This document shows, piece after piece, positions 16,160 to 23,013 of a stretch of DNA of 64,000 bases. Positions within the stretch are counted from its first letter, which is position 1. Each line of letters opens with the position of its first letter. The translations under genes were made by a program, and so were the position numbers. The notes beneath the pieces are model-generated. The model made no database searches. It was not told the origin of the DNA and was given only the letters and a program-made list of their open reading frames with translations. The stretch is from Rhodobacteraceae bacterium M385 (GTDB lineage: Bacteria > Pseudomonadota > Alphaproteobacteria > Rhodobacterales > Rhodobacteraceae), in contig CP081102.1 of assembly GCA_025141835.1 (NCBI GenBank), positions 3,348,001-3,412,000 of the forward strand, in the 5' to 3' direction.

Positions 16160-16498
16160 TCAGTCTTCGCTCTCTTCCGAGGCTACGTCTGCGATATCGT
16201 CGAGGGCAACTGTGTCCTCGTCGTCATCGTCTAGCACATCATCATCGGGCAGATCGGCGTCATCGTCATCTTCGATGTCGATGTCGTCGTCGAGGACCAG
16301 ATCCTCATCGTCCGAATCAGTCTCTTTGGCTTTTGTCGCGGCCTTATCGGCCACCAGGCTTTGGGCACCGCCCTTGCCGGTTTCAAGCACAACGACTTCG
16401 CCCGTATATGGGCTGACAATCGGGCTTGCACCCAAGTCGTAGAACCGTTTTCCGGTCGTGGGACAGACGCGCTTAACGCCCCATTCCTCTTTGGGCAT
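16160..16498 (-). CDS. TIGR02300 (FYDLN acid) family protein
   Basis: The 112-residue protein starts MPKEEWGVKRVCPTTGKRFY followed by DLGASPIVSPYTGE, the conserved region of alphaproteobacterial family TIGR02300. It continues into a very acidic tail (about residues 60-112) of mostly Asp and Glu. The function is unknown. The gene lies just past tRNA-Ala and is divergent from the YgjP-like peptidase gene. Confidence 0.85.
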   Translation of the reverse strand: MPKEEWGVKRVCPTTGKRFYDLGASPIVSPYTGEVVVLETGKGGAQSLVADKAATKAKETDSDDEDLVLDDDIDIEDDDDADLPDDDVLDDDDEDTVALDDIADVASEESED

Positions 16499-16624
16499 GA
16501 TACCCCCCTTATTTCACGGGCTTCAATCATCGCTATCGCGGGAACTCGCGCTCTGCCATAGTGGGGTCAGGCTGTCAAAGCCTTTCCGGCCGTGCGCGCC
16601 GTCTCGCAGTATGGAGCTACACAT

Positions 16625-17338
16625 TTGGCCGCTCAATCGTCGGTTTCAACCCATGTTCTTCCCGGAGACCCTCCGGTTGAGGTTTTGATGCGTCGCAACG
16701 CCCGTGCAAAGCGGTTTTCCCTGCGGGTCAGCCGCTCGGATGGACGTGTATCGCTGAGCCTTCCCAGTTGGGCGCCCGAAGCCGAGGCTTTGGCTTTTCT
16801 TCGTGCACGTGAGCCATGGGTAAGAGAACATCTGGATCGCTATCCCGGTTTGAAAGCCGCGAGAATTGGCGCGGATGTTCCCATTTGTGGCGTGCCGCGA
16901 CCTGTCGTCGCCGGATCGGGACGGGCCGCGCAATTCAAAGACGGGGCGCTTCATGTGCCCGAAGGCCCCCGCGAAGGGCCGCGCATCAAGGCGCTTCTGA
17001 CTGCAATGGCCCGTGAACGGCTTAGCACCGCCGTGGCGATCCACGCAGGCGCGATTGGCAAGCGGTATGGCAAGATCACCCTGCGGGACCCCCGGTCGCG
17101 TTGGGGCAGTTGTTCTTCCAAGGGCGATCTGATGTTTTCCTGGCGGTTGATTATGGCCCCGCCAGAGGTGCTGGACTACGTTGCGGCCCATGAAGTTGCG
17201 CATTTGGTCGAGATGAACCACTCAGCCCGCTTCTGGGCGCTGTGCAAGCAGCTTTGCCCCACCACTGACCAGCACCGCCGCTGGATGCGCGCCAATGGTG
17301 CGGATCTGCTGGCTTGGCGCTTTGACGCGCAGGAGTAG
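16625..17338 (+). CDS. YgjP-like (M48/SprT-type) zinc metallopeptidase
   Basis: This is a YgjP-like metallopeptidase of about 237 residues. The zinc-binding HEVAH lies in YVAAHEVAHLVEMNHSARFW, and DPRSRWGSCSSKG precedes it, both diagnostic of the family. I prefer the TTG at 16625 because GGAG lies 8 bases upstream; a GTG at 16592 is an alternative without a clear ribosome site. The physiological substrate is unknown. The GntR gene follows directly and may be in the same transcript. Confidence 0.7.
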   Translation: MAAQSSVSTHVLPGDPPVEVLMRRNARAKRFSLRVSRSDGRVSLSLPSWAPEAEALAFLRAREPWVREHLDRYPGLKAARIGADVPICGVPRPVVAGSGRAAQFKDGALHVPEGPREGPRIKALLTAMARERLSTAVAIHAGAIGKRYGKITLRDPRSRWGSCSSKGDLMFSWRLIMAPPEVLDYVAAHEVAHLVEMNHSARFWALCKQLCPTTDQHRRWMRANGADLLAWRFDAQE

Positions 17339-17342
17339 TGCC

Positions 17343-17996
17343 ATGTTGATGAACCCTCGGCCGACCGAGACCGGCGCCGCTGTGGCCCATGACCGGGTCT
17401 ATCGCGCGTTGCGATCCCGGATCATGTACGGAGAGGTCAGTCCCGGCCAAGCCATGACCCTGCGCGGTGTGGGGCGTGAATTCGGCGTCTCCATGACCCC
17501 GGCCCGCGAAGCGGTGCGTCGGCTGGTCAGCGAGGGGGCGTTGTTTCTGTCCACCTCGGGGCGGGTATCGACGCCCGAGCTGTCGAATGAACGGATTGAG
17601 GAATTGGCATCGCTACGGGCGCTGTTAGAGCCGGAACTCGCCTCGCGCGCGTTGCCCCGCGCCCACCCCGCGCTGATCGAGAGGATGGAGGCGATCAACG
17701 GTCAAATCGCCCATGTAATCGCGAAACGCGATGCGGTGGGTTACATCAAGCTGAACCTCGAATTTCACCGGACGCTGTACCTGCGGGCCCAAGCCCCGGC
17801 GATGCTGGCGCTGGCGGAAACGGTTTGGTTGCAGATGGGGCCGACGATGCGGGCGCTTTATGGGCGGTTGGGGCGCACGGAATCGCCGCCCCACCATCGC
17901 TTGATCCTTGCGGCCCTGAAAGCAGGCGATGAACCGGGTCTGCGCCTTGCCCTGCGGGCCGATGTGACCCAAGGACTAAGGCTTCTGGCGGCTTAG
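17343..17996 (+). CDS. GntR family transcriptional regulator (FCD type)
   Basis: The 217-residue regulator has an N-terminal winged helix (AHDRVYRALRSRIMYGEVSPG, then LRGVGREFGVSMTPAREAVRRLVSEGAL) and an all-helical FCD ligand domain with LEFHRTLY. The ATG at 17343 has AGGAG about 9 bases upstream; the frame is open to 17295 inside the peptidase gene. It is probably a repressor responding to a small carboxylic acid or similar, but no obvious target lies next to it. It converges with and slightly overlaps the Hint-domain gene. Confidence 0.82.
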   Translation: MLMNPRPTETGAAVAHDRVYRALRSRIMYGEVSPGQAMTLRGVGREFGVSMTPAREAVRRLVSEGALFLSTSGRVSTPELSNERIEELASLRALLEPELASRALPRAHPALIERMEAINGQIAHVIAKRDAVGYIKLNLEFHRTLYLRAQAPAMLALAETVWLQMGPTMRALYGRLGRTESPPHHRLILAALKAGDEPGLRLALRADVTQGLRLLAA

Positions 17997-18973
17997 CGCA
18001 GGGCCAAGAATGCTTCGTGCCCGCGCAACACGGAACGGGCGACGGCCATGGGGTTTGCACTAAGCTCTGGAAACAACTCACGAATTTCCTCGGCGACGCT
18101 CAGGTCAAATCCGGTAAGGGTTTCATCATTGGCCAGAAGGCTTTCGCTTGGCGCGCCTTCAGCGATGACGATCTGATGGGTGTCAAACATGATGTGGTGA
18201 TAAGTGACGCGCGGTTGCGGGGCCTGATGGGCGAGGCCCATCTGCGTCATCTGCCGTGCCGAAACGAGGGCACTATCGGCCCCCAAGGCCAGTTCACACC
18301 CCGCGCCAGAAACCAACATGCGGTGATGTGGCGACACCAGAAGATCGCGTTTCAGGCCGTTCCAACCGGCAGGAATGCGCACCGGAGCAAAGGCGCCCAT
18401 GCCAGGCACCTGACGCTTGCCGACCCACCGCAACGGCTGATCACCTGCGTCCAATGTGCGTACCATATCGCCCACCGCCAAGTCCTCGACCGCGACCCAG
18501 CCACGCGCGGTGCTCAGCCGGGTGCCGGCCACAAAGCACGCAACATAATCGTCGTAAGCATTGGCCTGCTGATGAGAGGTCCGTTCCGTGTTGAAGGTGT
18601 ATGACGTGCCCGGCACCATCTCGACCGTCGAGACAATGCCATCCACGGCGCCCTGCTGATAGCCGTCGCCGCCGAAATGGAAGCTCGTCACCTTATGGCC
18701 CGTGGTGGTGTTAATCAGGTCATAGGCGGTATTGATCGTAGTGCCTGCCGCGTAGGCATTGCCATCGATGTTCACCGCTTGGTTAAGGCTTTGCGTGCCA
18801 TCAACCTCATCAAACACTGCCTCGTCATCGTTGACCTCGATCAACGTAGGAACGGCACCGGGCTTGAGTTGCAGCGTGAACGTGGGGCTCCCCGCCGCCT
18901 GCGCACCGTCTTCGATTGGTGGAGCAGTAACGAAGTCCGAGGGGCTGTAGACGTACAGGTAATAGACGGGCAT
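17993..18973 (-). CDS. Hint-domain (hedgehog/intein-like) protein
   Basis: The 326-residue protein has an N-terminal beta-rich part of about 140 residues and a Hint domain beginning at Cys146 in ACFVAGTRLSTARGWVAVEDL. SPHHRMLVSG and HHIMFDTHQIVIAEG follow further on, as in the Hint_2 proteins common in Rhodobacterales. In inteins and hedgehog proteins the first Cys starts an N-S acyl shift, so autoprocessing is possible. The N-terminal part may be the processed or exported product. The C-terminal residues needed for splicing are not evident. Confidence 0.75.
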   Translation of the reverse strand: MPVYYLYVYSPSDFVTAPPIEDGAQAAGSPTFTLQLKPGAVPTLIEVNDDEAVFDEVDGTQSLNQAVNIDGNAYAAGTTINTAYDLINTTTGHKVTSFHFGGDGYQQGAVDGIVSTVEMVPGTSYTFNTERTSHQQANAYDDYVACFVAGTRLSTARGWVAVEDLAVGDMVRTLDAGDQPLRWVGKRQVPGMGAFAPVRIPAGWNGLKRDLLVSPHHRMLVSGAGCELALGADSALVSARQMTQMGLAHQAPQPRVTYHHIMFDTHQIVIAEGAPSESLLANDETLTGFDLSVAEEIRELFPELSANPMAVARSVLRGHEAFLALR

Positions 18974-19040
18974 GGGAATCCTTAGGGCAAAACTTGTCCC
19001 CTTAATTCCCTTAAAATCGTTCGAAAGTGTGGCCGTAGAG

Positions 19041-19065
19041 GGGGGCGTTCATGGCAAACGCCCCC
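19041..19065. terminator. Hairpin downstream of lpdA
   Basis: GGGGGCGTT at 19041-19049 pairs perfectly with AACGCCCCC at 19057-19065 around a 7-base loop. It lies just past the lpdA stop on the minus strand and before the Hint gene, and probably ends the suc-lpd transcript. Confidence 0.55.
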
Positions 19066-19081
19066 TATGCTTCACGCTGTG

Positions 19082-20470
19082 TCAGGCGTGGATTGCGCCA
19101 TCGCCGCAGGCCAGCGCTGCTTCGCGCACGGCTTCCGAATATGTTGGATGCGCATGGCACGTCATGGCGAGGTCTTGAGCCGAAGCGCCGAATTCCATCG
19201 CAACGCAGACCTCGTGGATCAGATCACCTGCCATCGGGCCGATGATATGCGCGCCAAGAATACGGTCCGTTTCAGCATCCACGAGAAGTTTTACAAAGCC
19301 TTCCCCGGCGAAGTTCGCCTTCGCGCGGCCATTACCCATGAAGCTGAATTTACCAACCTTGTAAGCTTGGCCCGCTTCTTTCAGGGCTTCTTCGGTTGCG
19401 CCGACGGTGGAGACCTCGGGGTGGGTGTAGATCACGCCGGGGATCACACCATAGTTCACGTGACCATGCTTGCCCGCGGCCACTTCGGCGGCCGCCATGC
19501 CTTCATCCTCGGCCTTGTGGGCCAGCATCGGGCCTTTGATCGCGTCGCCGATCGCCATGATGCCCGGCACGTTGGTACGGTACTGGCCATCGACCTCGAC
19601 CTGACCACGCTCGGACAGCTTCACGCCAAGCGCCTCCAGCCCCAAGCCGTCGGTGTAGGCCTTGCGCCCGGTGGCGACCAGAACGACATCGGCGTCCACG
19701 GTTACTTCGCTATCGTCCTTGCGCAGCTTGTAGGTGACCTTTGCCTTGGTCTTCGTTGCGGCCACAGATTGCACCGCCGCGCCCATGGTGAAGCCGATGC
19801 CCTGCTTTTTCAGGGTGCGCTGGAAGACCTTGGACACCTCTGCATCCATGCCGGGTGTTACATGGTCGAGGAATTCAATCACCTCTACCTGCGTGCCCAA
19901 ACGGCTGTAGACCGAGCCCAGTTCAAGCCCGATCACGCCCGCGCCGATCACAACCATCTTTTTGGGTACTTTCGGAAGGCTCAACGCGCCTTCGCTATCC
20001 ACGACGACCTTCTGGTCAATCTCGATCCCCGGCAAGCTTGTCGGTTCAGACCCAGAGGCCACGATGATGTTCTTGGCGCTATGCACCTCATCACCGACCT
20101 TGACCTTGCCAGCCTCGGGGATGCTGCCCCAGCCTTTCAGCCAGTCAACTTTGTTCTTCTTCAGAAGAAACTCCACGCCCTTGGTGTTCTGCCCAATCAC
20201 ATCGTCTTTGTAGGCCTGCATCTGCGGCCAATCCACGGAGGGGGATTTCCCCTTCAGACCCATCTTGGCGAAGTTATGTTCCGCCTCGTGCAGCATATGG
20301 GACGCATGCAGCAGCGCCTTGGAGGGGATACAGCCGATGTTCAGGCACGTCCCGCCGAGGGTATCGCGCCCCTCTACCACGGCCGTTTTCAGGCCCAGTT
20401 GCGCACAGCGAATGGCGCAGACATAGCCGCCGGGGCCGGAGCCGATTACGATAACGTCATAGCTGGACAT
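19082..20470 (-). CDS. lpdA: Dihydrolipoyl dehydrogenase (E3)
   Basis: This is the 462-residue FAD enzyme that reoxidises dihydrolipoyl groups of 2-oxoacid dehydrogenases. The FAD-binding GSGPGGYVCA is near residue 10, the redox-active disulfide is Cys42/Cys47 in GGTCLNIGCIPSK, the NAD-binding IGAGVIGLELG is mid-protein, and the His-Glu active site occurs near the end (AHPTYSE). The ATG at 20470 gives the standard N-terminus with GGAGG upstream. As the last gene of the sucA-sucB-lpdA series it supplies E3 for the 2-oxoglutarate dehydrogenase complex. Confidence 0.95.
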   Translation of the reverse strand: MSSYDVIVIGSGPGGYVCAIRCAQLGLKTAVVEGRDTLGGTCLNIGCIPSKALLHASHMLHEAEHNFAKMGLKGKSPSVDWPQMQAYKDDVIGQNTKGVEFLLKKNKVDWLKGWGSIPEAGKVKVGDEVHSAKNIIVASGSEPTSLPGIEIDQKVVVDSEGALSLPKVPKKMVVIGAGVIGLELGSVYSRLGTQVEVIEFLDHVTPGMDAEVSKVFQRTLKKQGIGFTMGAAVQSVAATKTKAKVTYKLRKDDSEVTVDADVVLVATGRKAYTDGLGLEALGVKLSERGQVEVDGQYRTNVPGIMAIGDAIKGPMLAHKAEDEGMAAAEVAAGKHGHVNYGVIPGVIYTHPEVSTVGATEEALKEAGQAYKVGKFSFMGNGRAKANFAGEGFVKLLVDAETDRILGAHIIGPMAGDLIHEVCVAMEFGASAQDLAMTCHAHPTYSEAVREAALACGDGAIHA

Positions 20471-20570
20471 GGAAGGCCTCCAAAGGTCGTTGGTTAGGGC
20501 ATATAATAGGGGCGCTGAGGTCAGCAAACAACCGCAGCACAGGGGTTCTTTAGGGGGCGCAGCGGCGCAT

Positions 20571-20966
20571 TCAGATCAGCGCCGCAACGGTCATTATGAT
20601 GGTCGCAAGCAGGCCCACGAACCAGATGAGGCTTCGCCAAGGACGCAAGCCAAAGGCATAAGCGGGCACATAGGCCACGCGGGCCGCCAGATAGATCCAA
20701 CCGCAGGCCGCTGTCACGGCGCTTGATTGATCTGCAAGGGTCACGACCACCACGGCAATCGTAAACAGGATTAGCCCTTCGAAATGGTTATCAAAGGCCC
20801 GCCCCAGGCGCCCCGTCCGGTCCGACATGGCACGCGATGGTTCCCTATCCCGGGCAGAGCTGGTGTAGCCGGTGCCGAGCTCCATATTCGCCGGAATGGC
20901 GTAGAGCGCGAATTGCACAACCTGTAGCAAGCTGGCGAGGGCGAGGGCAGTGAGTTCGGGGGTCAT
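20571..20966 (-). CDS. MAPEG family membrane protein
   Basis: The 131-residue protein has four hydrophobic segments and the MAPEG-type motif RTGRLGRAFDNHFEGLILFT between the first and second. MAPEG proteins include glutathione transferases and peroxidases, but bacterial members are mostly uncharacterised. It lies between sucB and lpdA on the same strand, one of several accessory genes inserted into this operon. Confidence 0.8.
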   Translation of the reverse strand: MTPELTALALASLLQVVQFALYAIPANMELGTGYTSSARDREPSRAMSDRTGRLGRAFDNHFEGLILFTIAVVVVTLADQSSAVTAACGWIYLAARVAYVPAYAFGLRPWRSLIWFVGLLATIIMTVAALI

Positions 20967-21003
20967 GTTCTGGCTCAGTTTTCAGGAAAGGGGCGCGACT
21001 GGA

Positions 21004-21486
21004 TTATTCCAAGCGATCCAACACGCGCCCCGTCATCCAATCAATGTTCGTTTCACCGTTCACCCGCATCGCATAGGGGCGGACGTCACGGGCAGCGCTT
21101 TCATCCGTCACACGGGCCTGGCATTGAGCTACGCCTCTGATCTGAGCACCAAAGCCGTTCGCCGCTTCGTAGCTCAGAAAAATAGACGCCACATAGCTGG
21201 TGCCATAGGAGAATATTCGACGGTCCGTTTCTTCAAGGGCATCGAAAGATTCGACCCCGCGCCACGTCGCATAGGCTGCCTCATCCATCGGCTCAAGATC
21301 GAAGTGTTCGCACTCCAGCCGTTCATAAGAGGACGGAGACCGCAGCCGCTCAACCATCTGCGCTTCGCATACCTGACAAAAGAGTTCTTCGGTTGATTGG
21401 AAGAAATCAGGGATGAAATCCGCATGGGCGGCCCCCGCAGGAGCAAATCCCGCGAGCGCCAAAACCAATGCAGTCGGACCACGCAC
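21004..21486 (-). CDS. Hypothetical secreted protein
   Basis: The 160-residue product has a signal peptide (about residues 1-22, ending GAAHA) and a mature part with FCQVCEAQMVERLRSPSSYE near its N-terminus, three cysteines close together and a fourth, Cys123, further on. LRSPSSYERLECEHF suggests a periplasmic protein with disulfides. I do not recognise a family. The stop of sucB lies only 4 bases from its start codon, so it is co-transcribed with sucB. Confidence 0.65.
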   Translation of the reverse strand: MRGPTALVLALAGFAPAGAAHADFIPDFFQSTEELFCQVCEAQMVERLRSPSSYERLECEHFDLEPMDEAAYATWRGVESFDALEETDRRIFSYGTSYVASIFLSYEAANGFGAQIRGVAQCQARVTDESAARDVRPYAMRVNGETNIDWMTGRVLDRLE

Positions 21487-21490
21487 TGGC

Positions 21491-23008
21491 TTACAAATCC
21501 ATCAGCAGCCGCCGCGGATCTTCCAACGCTTCCTTCACGCGAACAAGGAACGTCACCGCGCCTTTGCCGTCCACGATCCGGTGGTCATAAGACAGGGCCA
21601 GATACATCATCGGGCGGATCACGACCTCTCCTCCGATTGCCATGGGACGGTCCTGGATCTTGTGCATCCCCAAAATGCCAGACTGTGGCGGATTGAGGAT
21701 GGGCGAAGACATTAGCGAGCCGTAGACACCGCCGTTGGAGATCGTGAACGTACCGCCCTGCATCTCTGCCATGGACAGCTTACCATCACGGGCGCGGGCG
21801 CCCTTCTCACCGATGGCTTTTTCGATATCCGCAAAGCTCATCTGATCGACGTCGCGGATCACCGGAACCACAAGGCCCTGCGGCGTGCCCGCAGCGATGC
21901 CCATGTGGACGAAGTTCTTATAAACAATGTCCGTGCCGTCGATTTCCGCGTTGACCTCTGGCACCTCGCGCAGGGCGTGGACACAGGCCTTAGTGAAGAA
22001 GGACATGAAGCCGAGTTTCACGCCATGCTTCTTCAGGAACAGGTCTTTGTACTCGTTCCGCAGCGCCATAACTTCGGTCATGTCGACCTCGTTATAGGTC
22101 GTCAGAATGGCGGCCGTGTTCTGGGCATCCTTCAGGCGACGCGCAATGGTTTGGCGCAGGCGGGTCATCTTGACCCGCTCTTCCCGTGCCTCATCGCTTG
22201 CTGCAACTGGCGCACGTGGCGCCGCGGCCGCGGGGGCCGGAGCCGCCGCTGGCGCGTTGCCCGCTTTCAGTACGTCTTCCTTCATGATCCGGCCATCACG
22301 GCCCGTGCCCGTGACCTGATCCGCCGACAAGCCTTTGTCGGCCATCAGCTTTTCCGCTGAGGGGGCGTTCTTGACCCCTTTACCTGCGTCCTTCGCTGCG
22401 GGGGCATTGGGGGCAGCCACATCCGGCCCGCCATTGGCAGACGGTGCGACGGCGCCGGCGCTGCCACCGATTACCGCCAATTTGGCCGAGGCCTCGACCG
22501 TCGCGCCTTCTTCCGCCAGGATCTCAGACAGCACACCCGCCGCAGGCGAGGGCACTTCGACTGAGACTTTATCCGTTTCCAACTCGCACAGCATTTCGTC
22601 CTGCGCGACGGTTTCGCCGACTTTCTTGAACCATGTGGAAACCGTGGCTTCGGTGACGCTTTCGCCAAGTGTCGGCACCATCACGTCAACCGCGTCACCC
22701 GACGGCGCAGCATCAGCCGCGGCGGCCGGTGCAGCTTCCGCGGCAGGTGCCGCCGAAGGGGCAGCCCCTTCGCCTTCGCTCAACGTAGCCAGCAGCGCAT
22801 CCACGCCCACCGTCTCGCCTTCGGCTGCAACAATCTCACCAAGTGTCCCGGCAGAGGGCGAAGGCACCTCAACCGTGACCTTATCGGTTTCCAGCTCACA
22901 CAGCATTTCATCCACTGCGACGGCATCGCCGGGCTTTTTGAACCATGTCGCCACGGTCGCCTCGGTCACGGATTCGCCCAGAGTGGGCACACGAACTTCT
23001 ACAGACAT
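21491..23008 (-). CDS. sucB: Dihydrolipoamide succinyltransferase E2 with two lipoyl domains
   Basis: This is the E2 core of 2-oxoglutarate dehydrogenase, 505 residues. Two near-identical lipoyl domains lie at about 1-77 and 107-183, with lipoyl lysines Lys43 and Lys147, separated and followed by Ala/Pro-rich linkers. A peripheral-subunit-binding domain (SAEKLMADKGLSADQVTGTG) and the catalytic acyltransferase domain with LALSYDHRIVDGKGAV follow. I start at the ATG at 23008, which gives the standard MSVEVRVPTLGES opening. The second lipoyl domain makes it longer than the roughly 400-residue enterobacterial form. It lies directly after sucA. Confidence 0.95.
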   Translation of the reverse strand: MSVEVRVPTLGESVTEATVATWFKKPGDAVAVDEMLCELETDKVTVEVPSPSAGTLGEIVAAEGETVGVDALLATLSEGEGAAPSAAPAAEAAPAAAADAAPSGDAVDVMVPTLGESVTEATVSTWFKKVGETVAQDEMLCELETDKVSVEVPSPAAGVLSEILAEEGATVEASAKLAVIGGSAGAVAPSANGGPDVAAPNAPAAKDAGKGVKNAPSAEKLMADKGLSADQVTGTGRDGRIMKEDVLKAGNAPAAAPAPAAAAPRAPVAASDEAREERVKMTRLRQTIARRLKDAQNTAAILTTYNEVDMTEVMALRNEYKDLFLKKHGVKLGFMSFFTKACVHALREVPEVNAEIDGTDIVYKNFVHMGIAAGTPQGLVVPVIRDVDQMSFADIEKAIGEKGARARDGKLSMAEMQGGTFTISNGGVYGSLMSSPILNPPQSGILGMHKIQDRPMAIGGEVVIRPMMYLALSYDHRIVDGKGAVTFLVRVKEALEDPRRLLMDL

Positions 23009-23013
23009 CTCAA

